Below, piece after piece: positions 8,214 to 18,900 of a DNA stretch of 51,218 nt. The position numbers and the translations under genes were made by a program. This DNA comes from Shewanella sp. NIFS-20-20. GTDB lineage: Bacteria; Pseudomonadota; Gammaproteobacteria; Enterobacterales; Shewanellaceae. Every line of letters begins with the position of its first letter. Positions within the stretch are counted from its first letter, which is position 1. The stretch spans positions 1 to 51,218 of the forward strand of contig NZ_JAHUTT010000026.1 of assembly GCF_019209865.1 (NCBI RefSeq), in the 5' to 3' direction. Below the pieces are notes generated by a model, which worked only from the letters and a program-made list of their open reading frames with translations, had not been told where the DNA came from and made no database searches.

Positions 8214-10341
8214 CTGATGACCTCCTCATTAAACGCATATAAAGATTAGGCAACAACAGTAAATCTACCCACCAAGCCGCCAGAATCATTAAGGCGGACA
8301 ACAAACTAAGATCACGTATTGGCCCAAAGTCAGATAATATTCCGATACTAAATCCGGCCACTAAAATGAGACTGGTTAGGCTAATCGCTGGCGTGATTTG
8401 GGCTAACATGACGTTCATGACTCGGCGCTGCTGGGCAGCCTGCTGCGGCAATCTTAACAACAGATGCAAACTGTCATCCACGATAATCCCCATGATAATA
8501 CCTACCGCCACGGCACTACCAAGGCTGATGCCTCCGCCGAGCACACTCCAAAGCCCAAACACCCAAAGGATGGGTAGTAGATTCATCACTAACGCCAACA
8601 AGGCCAACGATGTCGAACGACGCAAGCATCCCACCACTAGCATTAAAAATAGGGCGCTAACAGCGAACGACATCATCATATTAAGGCCATTATCTCGGCT
8701 CAGTCTCGCAAACATCATTTGAGGGCCAAGCGCCTGACTCAATGTCAATTGCTCCGGTAATGTCTGGGTTGTGAGCCAAGCATTGATATCATGTTCAAGG
8801 GCCAACATGCTGGCGGTATCTGTTGACGTAAGATGGAGGGTTATTGCGCTGGTCGACAACTGCCCATCGATTTCGCGGCGCAACATATGGCTCAGTTCGG
8901 GGCTATCGACAAGCAGTCGCGTCAGTGTTTGCCCACTCACCCCGGTGGCCTTTAACCAATCCACATAGGTGTCTACCGAGGTCACTTGTGGATGGTTCAA
9001 TAGAAAGCGCTTAAATCGGTTAGTAAATGATACCACCTCTGGGCGCAACAGCCCTTGGGGGCGCTGACTATCTAACTGAAAATAGATATGATTAGCCCCT
9101 GCAAATTGCTGTTGTAACACCTCGCGCGCCTGCGATAAGGGATTGTCATCACTAAAATAGCCCAATGGATCATCACGCACAGTTAATTGAGTTAATCCCC
9201 CCCCTGCGGCCAAGGTGGCAATCACCGCCAACCACCAATAACGCCGCGGCTGTCGACACGCGTTAACGGCCCATGACACAGACCAAGCGGAGGGGGTCGT
9301 GACTTGACTCGCCTTGGCCCAACGACTAAACCACAGCAGCAAACTGAGATTAAGCGCTAACGCGACTAACACCGCAAAGGTCACCATAATCCCAAACGCT
9401 TGGATTGGGGGCGATGGACTTAAGGTTAATAAAGCAAAACCCAGCGCGGTGGTCACCGACGCCCACAACATCGGCTTAAGGTGCTCTAACACACTGAGCT
9501 GCATCGCTTGCTTAGGCTCCCCCCCTTGACGCACATGGCGCGCCCATCCTAAATATAAATGACTACTGCCGCTTAATAGCAAGGTCACCACCACAACAGG
9601 AACAAAGCCACTAATCGCCGCCAAGGTTAACGATAAATAGCCCGCTAATGCCAAGGTGAGATAACTACAGATGATGATATTGAGTATGATGGCGACGACC
9701 CAAATAAAGGCGCGCATCCGCCAGTATAGGCACAGGATGATCAGTAATAATAAGCTCGGAGCAAACCACAATAAATCGGCTTTTAATACATTGGCATATT
9801 GCCAATTTAAGGCCAAGGGACCATACCAATGATATTGGCTGGACTCGGGCAATAAGTGGGACACTGCAGCGCCAAGTGCCGCGATGGATTGATCAAGCCG
9901 AGCTGGATTAGCCGCCGATTGAGTTAAAGTGATTTCCACTAAACAAATGCGACCATCCTCAGAAAGTAAACTGTTTTGTCTCGGGAAACCCTTATAGGGC
10001 AGCCGAGGAAGCTCCGAGGTTGTGCTCAGCATTTGTGCCACGCTGAGCACTGAAGTAACTGACGTTTGCTGGCTAAGTACTTGCTCGATGGCGGTTAATA
10101 ACGGCAGCTTAACACGCCAATCCTGCTCTGACTGCAATACCAACCATAAACTATCACCACGCTCAAATTGTGTTTCAAAGCGGCGATTGGCAATAAAATC
10201 ACTGGAGCCATTGGCAAAATACGCATCATAACGACTGTTAATTTCTAGCTGACTTACGCCTGGCGTCATCATGATCAGCCATCCCAGCCAAAATATCGGC
10301 ACTAGCCAAGGACGATGAGACAAGCTAAAGATCCAGGTCAT
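8179..10341 (-). CDS. RND/MMPL superfamily exporter
   Basis: A 720-residue transporter built as two similar halves, each with a lead TM helix (about 13-29 and 370-388), a periplasmic loop of about 150 residues, and a five-helix bundle. The second half has GIIVDDSLHL, the acidic TM4 motif of MMPL-type RND proteins. These proton-driven pumps move lipids and hydrophobic molecules out of the inner membrane; the family includes MmpL, HpnN and patched-like proteins. No periplasmic adaptor or outer-membrane channel gene is adjacent. It is the first gene of an operon with the diiron and KAS III genes, both overlapping, so it probably exports their product. The start is an ATG at 10341 with only a weak ribosome-binding site. 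Confidence 0.85.
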   Translation of the reverse strand: MTWIFSLSHRPWLVPIFWLGWLIMMTPGVSQLEINSRYDAYFANGSSDFIANRRFETQFERGDSLWLVLQSEQDWRVKLPLLTAIEQVLSQQTSVTSVLSVAQMLSTTSELPRLPYKGFPRQNSLLSEDGRICLVEITLTQSAANPARLDQSIAALGAAVSHLLPESSQYHWYGPLALNWQYANVLKADLLWFAPSLLLLIILCLYWRMRAFIWVVAIILNIIICSYLTLALAGYLSLTLAAISGFVPVVVVTLLLSGSSHLYLGWARHVRQGGEPKQAMQLSVLEHLKPMLWASVTTALGFALLTLSPSPPIQAFGIMVTFAVLVALALNLSLLLWFSRWAKASQVTTPSAWSVSWAVNACRQPRRYWWLAVIATLAAGGGLTQLTVRDDPLGYFSDDNPLSQAREVLQQQFAGANHIYFQLDSQRPQGLLRPEVVSFTNRFKRFLLNHPQVTSVDTYVDWLKATGVSGQTLTRLLVDSPELSHMLRREIDGQLSTSAITLHLTSTDTASMLALEHDINAWLTTQTLPEQLTLSQALGPQMMFARLSRDNGLNMMMSFAVSALFLMLVVGCLRRSTSLALLALVMNLLPILWVFGLWSVLGGGISLGSAVAVGIIMGIIVDDSLHLLLRLPQQAAQQRRVMNVMLAQITPAISLTSLILVAGFSIGILSDFGPIRDLSLLSALMILAAWWVDLLLLPNLYMRLMRRSSDASSPPLLRSD

Positions 10342-10535
10342 TATTTTTACTTATATTTTCCATTGTTAGTTTCAGTCTGGCAGATATAGACCCTGTGCAG
10401 GGACTTATTCATTCAGCTCATCCCTTTTTTTTAACACCAACGCCCTGATTACGACGATAAAAACACCAGCCACAATTAGGCTCGGGCAAAACTTAGGCAA
10501 AACCATTGATTTTTTCACTTCTCGCTAGAAAAGTG

Positions 10536-10564
10536 TTGACTCAAATCGGCAAAAGCTTTTTAAT
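10536..10564 (+). promoter_or_regulatory. Promoter of the tRNA-Phe/Leu array
   Basis: TTGACT (10536-10541), a 17-bp spacer and TTTAAT (10559-10564) are followed by a GC-rich discriminator GCACGCC. Initiation is expected near 10571, just before the first tRNA at 10575. Confidence 0.7.
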
Positions 10565-10574
10565 GCACGCCGTT

Positions 10575-10650
10575 GCCCGAATAGCTCAGTCGGTAGAGCA
10601 GAGGATTGAAAATCCTCGTGTCCCTGGTTCGATTCCGGGTTCGGGCACCA
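10575..10650 (+). tRNA. tRNA-Phe(GAA), copy 1
   Basis: A 76-nt cloverleaf with acceptor GCCCGAA, anticodon loop TTGAAAA (GAA at 10608-10610), T-arm GGTTCGATTCC and an encoded CCA. First gene of the array. Confidence 0.97.
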
Positions 10651-10696
10651 ATCAATCTTTGTCTTTGACAACTATTGATATTAACAAGTGTACAGC

Positions 10697-10783
10697 GCAG
10701 GTGTGGTGGAATTGGTAGACACGCTAGCTTCAGGTGCTAGTGCCCTTACGGGCGTGGAAGTTCAAGTCTTCTCACCTGTACCA
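10697..10783 (+). tRNA. tRNA-Leu(CAG), copy 1
   Basis: An 87-nt class II tRNA with the long variable arm TGCCCTTACGGGCGT, anticodon loop TTCAGGT (CAG) and an encoded CCA. Copies 1 and 2 have TTACGG in the variable loop, where copies 3-5 have TCACGG. Confidence 0.97.
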
Positions 10784-10819
10784 TCTTGTTAATAAGTTAA
10801 AGTCACACAGGTTGTCAGT

Positions 10820-10906
10820 GCAGGTGTGGTGGAATTGGTAGACACGCTAGCTTCAGGTGCTAGTGCCCTTACGGGCGTGGAAGTTCAAGTCTTCTCACCT
10901 GTACCA
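10820..10906 (+). tRNA. tRNA-Leu(CAG), copy 2
   Basis: 87 nt, apparently identical to copy 1, including the TTACGG variable loop. The encoded CCA ends at 10906. Confidence 0.97.
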
Positions 10907-10934
10907 ATTTCTGACAATCAATCGTGTGTGTAAT

Positions 10935-11021
10935 GCAGGTGTGGTGGAATTGGTAGACACGCTAGCTTCAGGTGCTAGTGCCCTCACGGGCGTGGAAGTT
11001 CAAGTCTTCTCACCTGTACCA
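10935..11021 (+). tRNA. tRNA-Leu(CAG), copy 3
   Basis: 87 nt with CAG anticodon and encoded CCA. It has the TCACGG variable-loop version shared with copies 4 and 5. Confidence 0.97.
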
Positions 11022-11068
11022 AAGTTGATGTGAATCATCTTAGGTACAAAATCACAAGATAGTAAGAT

Positions 11069-11144
11069 GCCCGAATAGCTCAGTCGGTAGAGCAGAGGAT
11101 TGAAAATCCTCGTGTCCCTGGTTCGATTCCGGGTTCGGGCACCA
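11069..11144 (+). tRNA. tRNA-Phe(GAA), copy 2
   Basis: 76 nt, apparently identical to copy 1, with encoded CCA. Confidence 0.97.
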
Positions 11145-11193
11145 ATCTTGATGACATTTCAACGTCAGACTAAGACGTAAACCAGTCAACAAT

Positions 11194-11280
11194 GCAGGTG
11201 TGGTGGAATTGGTAGACACGCTAGCTTCAGGTGCTAGTGCCCTCACGGGCGTGGAAGTTCAAGTCTTCTCACCTGTACCA
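11194..11280 (+). tRNA. tRNA-Leu(CAG), copy 4
   Basis: 87 nt, TCACGG variable-loop version, encoded CCA. It is followed by ATTAAAAAATCTCGCG, which resembles the terminator after the last copy. Confidence 0.97.
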
Positions 11281-11290
11281 ATTAAAAAAT

Positions 11291-11308
11291 CTCGCGTAAG
11301 CGAGTTTT
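11291..11308 (+). terminator. Short internal terminator-like hairpin in the tRNA array
   Basis: CTCGC (11291-11295), loop GTAA, GCGAG (11300-11304), then TTTT. It closely resembles the array's final terminator (11528-11554) but is shorter and lies between Leu copy 4 and Phe copy 3. It looks like a relic of unit duplication or an attenuator. Confidence 0.5.
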
Positions 11309-11321
11309 ATCGCAAGAATTC

Positions 11322-11397
11322 GCCCGAATAGCTCAGTCGGTAGAGCAGAGGATTGAAAATCCTCGTGTCCCTGGTTCGATTCCGGGTTCGGGCACCA
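11322..11397 (+). tRNA. tRNA-Phe(GAA), copy 3
   Basis: 76 nt, apparently identical to copies 1 and 2, with encoded CCA. Confidence 0.97.
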
Positions 11398-11432
11398 TCT
11401 TTGTCTATACTAAGACATGAAATAAGTACAAT

Positions 11433-11519
11433 GCAGGTGTGGTGGAATTGGTAGACACGCTAGCTTCAGGTGCTAGTGCCCTCACGGGCGTGGAAGTTCA
11501 AGTCTTCTCACCTGTACCA
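11433..11519 (+). tRNA. tRNA-Leu(CAG), copy 5
   Basis: 87 nt, TCACGG variable-loop version, encoded CCA. Last gene of the array; the intrinsic terminator begins 8 nt later. Confidence 0.97.
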
Positions 11520-11527
11520 ATTAAAAA

Positions 11528-11554
11528 AATCTCGCAATTGCGAGATTTTTTTTT
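11528..11554 (+). terminator. Terminator of the tRNA array
   Basis: AATCTCGC (11528-11535), loop AATT, GCGAGATT (11540-11547), then a run of T to 11554. A strong intrinsic terminator, preceded by an A-run that could also serve the convergent chemoreceptor gene. Confidence 0.9.
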
Positions 11555-11573
11555 GCCTAAAATTGGCCTTTCC

Positions 11574-13442
11574 TTAACTGGTGCGCCTAAAGGTGGCTAA
11601 TGCGAGTTGCAATGCATCGACTTGAATGACTAATTCGGCGGAGTGACTGGCACTGGAGCTTGCGGTATCACTGCAACTCACCGAGGTATCGCGGATCACC
11701 ACCACATTCTGATTCACTTCAGCGGCAACCGCACTTTGTTGCTCAACTGCCGCCGCAAGTTGAGAATTCATAGCCATGATCTCACTGACGTTACGATTGA
11801 TTTCACTCAACAAATCCGCCGCTTTCGCCGAGGTAGCCACATTGACTTCCACTTCGTTTTGAGCCTGTTGCATCATGGATACCGCCGTCGCCGCACTGTG
11901 CTGCAAAGCTTGAATAATCCCGGCAATCTCACTGGTAGAATGCTGAGTTTTCTTGGCCAAATTTCGAACCTCATCGGCCACCACCGCAAATCCACGCCCT
12001 TGTTCCCCTGCCCGTGCGGCTTCGATTGCGGCGTTGAGCGCTAATAAATTGGTTTGATCGGCAATCGCGGTGATCACATCTAATACCTGCTCAACACTCT
12101 GACTTTCTTTATTCAAACGCGTTAGCACCGCCGAGGCTTGATCCATCGACCCCGCCAGTTGACTCATTTGGGTCATGCTGAGTTCGACCACCTGCCGTCC
12201 TTGTTCCGCATTTTTTTCGGTGACACCAGCTCGATTGGCCGCGTGCAAAGTGGTGTTGGCTATCTCTTCAATCGTGGCCCCCATTTCGGTAATCGCAGTA
12301 GCGACCATATCGGTTTCGTGCATTTGTTGCGCCACATCTTCGGCGGTTTTGCTGGCATCTTTAGCAAGATTGACACTGGAGCCATTAATCATCTTAATGG
12401 CGGACTCGACATCCAAGATTAGCACTTCAATACTATCGAGCATGCCATTAAAGTGTTGCCCCATAGCACTCAACTCATCGTGACTATCTAACCGAGTTCG
12501 TACCGATAAATCACGCGCCACCTCGACCTCTGTCATGACTCGCGAAATATGATCCAAGGGGGTAATAATGCTGCGCGTGATGATGAACGCACCGGCAACC
12601 AATAGCGATACGATCAGGCCAAATAACCCCAGCGTCAGATTCAGATAAAAAGCAGACACGGCCGCCATCGCCACATCGGTTTCCTGTTGTAAGCGGTTAA
12701 ACTCTGCTTCGGCTTGCTCTGTGATCCCAGCTAACTCTCCGAACAAACCCGAGTCTGGCGCTAAACCAAGCGCCTGCTGCGCCATGACTAAACCTGAAAA
12801 ATCCGCTTGATAGGCTTGAATATATTGCTGGATCTCAGCGCGATGCGCTTCGGGCAAATCAGCAGCGACAAGCGCTTGCTTAAAGGCCAACAAGGTTTGC
12901 TCAAATTGGTTAAAATAACTGAGCGAAGAGCGCAACATAAAGTCTTTCTCATGTCGCCTAAGTTGCAGCATCAACACCATCAATGTGTCATTATTGCCCG
13001 CCGCTAAACTTTGCTCTACTTGATGGACTGCTTCACGTAATTTGCCATAGAGCCCAAGCTTAGGGGTGAAGCCTATTTGCTCGCGCATGATGACGGCCTG
13101 ATCCATTAATTGGTAATATTGTTGGAGCTGCTGCGACAAGCGAAACAAGGTGTTGTCTGAGATACTGTAATCACTAAATAGCTGCATCATTAGCCCTAAC
13201 TCTTGTTGCAGCAATTGCCGGTGCTGCCGGTGCTCATCACCTAAGGCCTGATTTGGATGCATAAAAAAATCCCTCTCAAGCGCCTGCAATGCCGCCAGTT
13301 CAAGCTCAATGGTTATCAGGGAGGTTTTGGTCTGCTGTAAATTTTCTTGTTGCTGGCTCGAAAACCACTGTAACACCAACATGGCAAGGACAGACACCAA
13401 AGCTAAAGCCGTATTCAACACCATTTTATGCCGTATTAACAT
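11574..13442 (-). CDS. Methyl-accepting chemotaxis protein
   Basis: A 622-residue chemoreceptor. TM1 spans about 9-27. A periplasmic all-helical sensor (about 30-265) follows, containing [11 protein letters not shown], a signature reminiscent of HBM (helical bimodular) domains. TM2 spans about 268-290, then a HAMP domain and a long signalling coiled coil. The hairpin tip is [20 protein letters not shown], then [15 protein letters not shown], which contacts CheA/CheW. The start has GGGGAT upstream. On the minus strand GTCGATAA (13506-13513) matches 7 of 8 bases of a sigma-28 -10 element, but the matching -35 is poor. The ligand is unknown; other HBM receptors sense organic acids. Confidence 0.93.
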   Translation of the reverse strand: MLIRHKMVLNTALALVSVLAMLVLQWFSSQQQENLQQTKTSLITIELELAALQALERDFFMHPNQALGDEHRQHRQLLQQELGLMMQLFSDYSISDNTLFRLSQQLQQYYQLMDQAVIMREQIGFTPKLGLYGKLREAVHQVEQSLAAGNNDTLMVLMLQLRRHEKDFMLRSSLSYFNQFEQTLLAFKQALVAADLPEAHRAEIQQYIQAYQADFSGLVMAQQALGLAPDSGLFGELAGITEQAEAEFNRLQQETDVAMAAVSAFYLNLTLGLFGLIVSLLVAGAFIITRSIITPLDHISRVMTEVEVARDLSVRTRLDSHDELSAMGQHFNGMLDSIEVLILDVESAIKMINGSSVNLAKDASKTAEDVAQQMHETDMVATAITEMGATIEEIANTTLHAANRAGVTEKNAEQGRQVVELSMTQMSQLAGSMDQASAVLTRLNKESQSVEQVLDVITAIADQTNLLALNAAIEAARAGEQGRGFAVVADEVRNLAKKTQHSTSEIAGIIQALQHSAATAVSMMQQAQNEVEVNVATSAKAADLLSEINRNVSEIMAMNSQLAAAVEQQSAVAAEVNQNVVVIRDTSVSCSDTASSSASHSAELVIQVDALQLALATFRRTS

Positions 13443-13893
13443 CGTAAATCCCCATATAGAGCAAGGTTACACTCACTCACTATTGTTATTATTTGGTTAT
13501 TTTAGTTATCGACATTAACTCAAATTTCATGACAAAAAATCCCATTATTTAAGGAAATAGCGCGCCACTTGCTTAAATTATCACCGCGACGTTGATTAAT
13601 TGAGCAGTCACAGTGAGACCAGCCGTTATTTGGGATGGCATTGTTAACCCGTCAGCAATGACCGCCGTTGAGATGGCAAAAACTCACACCAATAACGCCC
13701 TCATTGTCATCGAAGCTTGCGTCCACAATCACAACGAACGTTTAAGAGCGACCATTTATCATCGAAATAGCTGGCTCAGCATGGGTGTATAACCTAACGA
13801 ACGCCTGACTGCGGCCTTTATTGATCAGCAAATAGTGCAAAATAGTGAACAAGGCGATAGCATCGTTGTTTAATTTATCACCAAGGAACGCCA
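13443..13893. other. 451-bp intergenic region, no convincing gene
   Basis: It separates the divergent chemoreceptor and DUF4097 genes. The left part contains the possible sigma-28 -10 (13506-13513). A short plus-strand frame at 13658-13792 (44 codons, begins MTAVEMAKTHTNN) has no ribosome-binding site and no recognised match; it may be gene debris. The right end carries the AAGGAA ribosome-binding site of the next gene. Confidence 0.5.
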
Positions 13894-14820
13894 ATGAAAC
13901 ACTTAACTCTTTTGTTGATATTACTATGCGCTGTGAGCGTCCCTAGTGTTGCGACCCAAATTGAGCAACGCCTAGAGGCAAGTATGAACGAGAGCATCTC
14001 AATACGCGTCCTGCGTGGTGAAGTGAGAGTCGAAGGCTGGGATCAAGCTGCAATTGCGGTGACAGGTCAGCTCGATAGCTTGAGCGAAGGTTTTATTTTT
14101 GAAAAAAGCGGTAACACTTGGCACATCGAAGATAAGATACCTCACCGTTTTCAAAGCGATGATTGTGAGGGGTCACAATTAGTCATCCGGGTGCCGCGCC
14201 AGCTGACACTGCAACTTTACAGCATCAGTAGTAATCAACACTTAACTCAATTAACTGGGACAATTCACAGTAAAAATACGCGTGGTTCCATCCATGCTAA
14301 CCAACTCTCGGGCAACATCCATCTGCAAACCACCTCAGGTGATATCTATAGCGACGCCTTATCAGGAGAGGTTCAGTTACGTTCGGTGTCAGGCAATAGT
14401 ATCGACCGCCATAGCCAAGGTCAGATTATGATCAACAGTGTCAGCGGTAATATTGATAGTGATACCGAGGCGACTACCCTTGCCATAGCCACCACTTCCG
14501 GTAATAGCAAGATTAACGCTGACATGGCGCAAACCATTGATTTTTCATCTGTCAGCGGTGATAGCCACTGGCAGGTATCCGCGAGTCTAACTCAAGGAGA
14601 AATGACGTCCACCAGCGGAGATATCAATCTGTATTTTAGTGCCATGCCTGCACTAACAATAGCGGTCAAGGCTCGTGGCAGTGCTCGGCTAATCAACCAG
14701 CTAACCCAAGAGAGCCAACAAGGGAAACATACAATCCTCGAGTTAGGAAATCGCGGCGAGTTAACCATCGAATCCACCAGCGGCACGATTAAGCTGCAAC
14801 ACGCAACCAGCCATGAGTAG
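13894..14820 (+). CDS. DUF4097-family beta-repeat protein (putative adhesin-like)
   Basis: A 308-residue exported protein with a signal peptide (1-20, ending VPSVA). It then has repeated 'TSGDI / VSGNI / SGNSKI' strands at about residues 145-240, the signature of the DUF4097 beta-helical fold. Such proteins form right-handed beta solenoids of unknown function and are often encoded with anti-sigma or PspC-type genes. Here it stands alone with a good AAGGAA site. Its last 32 bp overlap the convergent LysR gene tail to tail, so transcription of one may interfere with the other. Confidence 0.8.
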   Translation: MKHLTLLLILLCAVSVPSVATQIEQRLEASMNESISIRVLRGEVRVEGWDQAAIAVTGQLDSLSEGFIFEKSGNTWHIEDKIPHRFQSDDCEGSQLVIRVPRQLTLQLYSISSNQHLTQLTGTIHSKNTRGSIHANQLSGNIHLQTTSGDIYSDALSGEVQLRSVSGNSIDRHSQGQIMINSVSGNIDSDTEATTLAIATTSGNSKINADMAQTIDFSSVSGDSHWQVSASLTQGEMTSTSGDINLYFSAMPALTIAVKARGSARLINQLTQESQQGKHTILELGNRGELTIESTSGTIKLQHATSHE

Positions 14821-15703
14821 TGAGCTCATGGATGATTTGCTGATATAAGCCCGTGGCTTGCGCATGTTTGGTCATGACTAATCCGTATTGAGCCTGAATA
14901 GCGGGCATGTTAGCCAGCTCAATTTCCACCAGTTGCCCGCGGGCTAACTCCTTAGTGATGGCCAGTCTCGGGGTAATGGCAATCAAATCCGATTGCCACA
15001 TACTATTCTTAATCGGCTCGAATTGGTCAAAGCGAACTAAGCCCGAAAAATCATGTCGATAAGCACAGAATAAATCTCCAAATTGATTCAAAACATGCTG
15101 AGAAAGTTGCCGCGAAACGGCTAGTGGGTATTCCCGAATGGCCTGTTCAGGCCATTCGGCGGCCAACATCGGGTGCCCAGCTCGACAGCAAAAGACCGCC
15201 GCTGTGGCGGGCAGAGGCAATATCGCCAGATCCGGGTGTTCAACCATGATATTGTCTTCCACCTCCGCCACAAACAAGCCAATATTGCCGGCCAATAATC
15301 GCGGTAATAGCTCCGACCAATGTGCCACTTGGATCTCAATTTGCACTAGCGGCTGGCGCATCAATAACCGCCCGATAGCCTCACCAACTAAGGCTTGCGC
15401 TACAATCGGGCTAGCGCCAATCACCACCTCGCCTTGGAGGCGCCCCTGCATTGATAAGATATCCTGATGCAAGGCTGAGACTGAGCTTATAATCGGCTCA
15501 GCCCGCTGGCTGAGCAACTCGCCGTATGGGGTCAAACTGATCCCGCCATGACAACGATTGACTAATTGCACCCCCAGCGAGCTTTCTAACTTTTGAATGC
15601 TGCGACTTAACGAAGGTTGAGCAATATTAAGCACATTGGCCGCTTGCTGATAGTTCAGTTGTTGCGCCAACACAATAAAATGCCTGAGATGTCTAAGTTC
15701 CAT
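14789..15703 (-). CDS. LysR-family transcriptional regulator
   Basis: 304 residues. The N-terminal winged helix-turn-helix (about 3-62) reads LNYQQAANVLNIAQPSLSRS. The substrate-binding domain starts near 90 (EVVIGASPIVAQALVGEAIG). It is divergent from the S8 protease, 274 bp apart, which is the usual geometry for a LysR protein controlling its neighbour. Its effector is not deducible. Its 3' end overlaps the DUF4097 gene. Confidence 0.9.
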   Translation of the reverse strand: MELRHLRHFIVLAQQLNYQQAANVLNIAQPSLSRSIQKLESSLGVQLVNRCHGGISLTPYGELLSQRAEPIISSVSALHQDILSMQGRLQGEVVIGASPIVAQALVGEAIGRLLMRQPLVQIEIQVAHWSELLPRLLAGNIGLFVAEVEDNIMVEHPDLAILPLPATAAVFCCRAGHPMLAAEWPEQAIREYPLAVSRQLSQHVLNQFGDLFCAYRHDFSGLVRFDQFEPIKNSMWQSDLIAITPRLAITKELARGQLVEIELANMPAIQAQYGLVMTKHAQATGLYQQIIHELTTHGWLRVAA

Positions 15704-15977
15704 TGCGCCCCCTTGTAACGTATACGCAACATTAAGTGAGCGTGACTAGAACGACAAGCCAATGGGGGTGACAATTTGTATCAGCCCACAACATCCCCCC
15801 TGTCAACGGCCAGCTATAACACGCTGTTTTAAATCAATATTAATCTAATTGATACTTAGGCATAGGGTTTGACTATGAGGTTGATAGCCATAACGCATTG
15901 GATAAGTGTCGGACTTCCTGCAAAGAATCAGAGGTTATTTTTTAACAATTACGCAACCACCTTTCCAAGGGAAACAC

Positions 15978-18900
15978 ATGAAACTAAAAAAAATCAGCAT
16001 GATGACTCTTGCTGCCTTGTACGCGGCAGGCGCTGGGAGCATCTCAGCCTCGCCGGCGATGCAAGGGCAGTCCGTCAATGGTATCAAGGCCGTTAACATC
16101 ACGCCTGAAATATTGGCGCAAGCTAATCAAAAACCATTTCATCCAGCGATAGAAAAAGCCAATCGTCCAGGTCAGTCTGGGGTTAATATTCATCGTGCAA
16201 TCCAATCAGGTAGTGCGAAAGTTCCCTTTCAGTGGGAGCAAGACATTGATGGCGAACACACCTATATCATTCAATTAACTGATGCACCGGTCGCGCTTTA
16301 TCAGGGCGGTTTAGCGGGCTTTGAAGCAACCTCACCGCGCAGCCAGCAACCGAATATGCGCAGCAATCAACGCTACGGCGAATTAAACGCCAAGAGCCCA
16401 GCCGTCAAAAGCTATCGTCAATTTTTGACTGAACGCCAAGATATCGCGGCCAATCATATTCGCAGCGTGGCTCCACGCGCTGAGATTAAGCGTCGCTTTA
16501 ACGTGGCCCTTAACGGTATGACCATGACGCTCACCCAGGCGCAAGCGGCCGAGATCGCTAATTTACCGAGCGTCAAAGCCGTCTCACGTGCCAAAAAATA
16601 TGAATTATTTACCGACGTCGGTCCCAAGCACATTGGTGCCGATAAAATTTGGCAAGGCCAAGGGGTACCCAGTAATGTCCCCATGCGTGGTGAAGGTATC
16701 GTTGCCGGTATTATCGATACCGGGATTAACTCAGATCACCCCTCATTTGCTCCCATTGCGGCTGATGGCTATGCGCATCAAAATCCGCTGGGCGAAGGTA
16801 ATTACCTCGGTGATTGTGTCGAATACCCTAGCATGTGTAATAGCAAACTGATTGGTGTTCGCTCCTACGATATCATCACTGATAGCTACAAAGATCCCGT
16901 CTTTCAACCAGACACGCCCGAGTGGGATGTGGACTATAAACGCCCGCCGACCGGTGAAGACTATAACGGTCATGGCTCTCATACCGCCGCGACCGTGGCC
17001 GGTAACATGCTGTACGATGTGGCCTATAAACTGGCTGAACCTAAAGAGCAAGGTAATGGTTTTGACACCCCACTAATTTTCCCTGAAGTCTCAGGTGTGG
17101 CTCCACGAGCTAACGTGATTTCATACCAGGTGTGCTATCCAGGTGATGGTAGTTTTGGCGAGCAATTTGGGGGGTGTCCGGGAGATGCCTTAGTCGCAGC
17201 CATTGAAGATGCCATTTTAGATGGCGTTGATGTCATCAACTTCTCAATCGGGGGCTTAGAAAGCCTGCCTTGGCATGACGCAATTGAAATGGCCTTCTTA
17301 GCGGCACGCGAAGCCGGAATTTCCGTGGCGGCATCGGCAGGTAACTGGGGACAATATGGCCCAGGCTACATCGACCACGTTTCCCCTTGGTTAACCTCGG
17401 TCGCAGCAAGCACCCATGGCCGTCAGATTGAGCCTATTGCCGGGCAATTGGCTGACTTTGTCGGTGAGAATGCACCCGCTGAGATCACAGGTTACGGCAT
17501 CACGGGCAATTTCACTGGTACTATCGTCAACGCCGCTGACTTTGGTGATGAACTCTGTAATGAGCCATTTGCCGCCAACACCTTTGAGGCGTCGCACATA
17601 GTGCTGTGTAAGCGTGGGGATATCGCCCGAGTAGAAAAAGGGGTCAATGTCGCTGCCGGTGGCGCCGGTGGGGTGATCTTATATAATGCCCTCAACTGGG
17701 ATAATGGCACGGGTAGCAATAGTTTAAACCTTAATGCCTTCCCTATTCCTGGCTTACATGTTGATTATAATGCTGGCCTTGATTTAGTCGAATGGGTCGG
17801 CGCCAGTCCAAGCAATCAAGCCACCATTTATACATCAGAAATCGTGACGACCGAGCGTGAAGCCGATGTGCTAGCTAACTTTTCTTCACGGGGACCAAGC
17901 CGTACCAATCCTGATGTGATGGTACCTAATGTGTCAGCCCCAGGCGTTGATGTGTTTGCCGCTTACGCCGATGAAATGCCATTTAGCATGTACCCATCGA
18001 CCAGCGATTATGCCGCTATTAGCGGTACTTCGATGTCAGGCCCTCATGTCGCAGGCGCGCTCGCCTTGTTGACCCAAGCGCATCCAGAGTGGACACCGGC
18101 GATGATCCAATCGGCGCTGATGATGACCGCGGGTGCGGGTAAAACCCCTGGACGCGACAACAACTACGAGCCTATCTTGCTGGAGTCGAGCTTCTATGAC
18201 ATGGGCAGTGGTGTTATCAATCTTGAACGTGCGGTTAAAGCCGGTCTAGTATTAGATGAAAACGGAGATAACTACCGCGCCGCCAACCCTGCCGAAGGTG
18301 GCGATGTCACGGCCTTAAACATGGCCTATTTGGCCAACGCTAACTGCCAAGGCACTTGCACCTGGATGCGAACCTTTACCGCCACCGAAGATGGCCAATG
18401 GCAAGCGGCCACGGAAGTTATGACGGCTGAGGGTACGCCCTTCCTTGAATTAGATGTTTACCCTAAGAACTTCAACATTAGTGCTGGCCAAACCCAAAGC
18501 ATCATGGTGACCGCCAAGATCTTAGATGTGGAATCTGTCAATGCGTCATCAGCGTTTAACGAAGTCTTTGGCAAGTTAGTGCTGACACCTAATGGTAGTG
18601 AGTTGCCCCAGCAACACCTGCCAATAATGGCACGTTTTAGTGGCAGCAACTTACCAAAAATCGTCTCAGGTCAAATCCACCGTGACACAGGCACCATGTT
18701 AACGCCTGAGTTATTTAGCAAAGAAATCAGCAATTTAAACATTAAAGTCAGTGGCTTAGTGGCGGGTGAACTCGAAACTCATAGCTTTGGTTATCCTGAT
18801 GATTATGACTTTAAAGAGCCTGAAACCTTAATGAACAACAAGGGCATTAACGTGCGCTTTTTCGATATCCCTGAAGGCACGAAACGTGTGGTTTGGGAGC

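Noticed and set aside
10506..10718. Open frame across the first tRNA-Phe and into tRNA-Leu
   Set aside because: It runs through tRNA genes and has no family match; a by-product of the tRNA sequence. The same holds for the minus-strand frame at 11052-11246.
11643..12483. Several plus-strand frames opposite the chemoreceptor gene
   Set aside because: Antisense to a clearly coding, conserved signalling domain; compositionally biased His/Arg-rich products.
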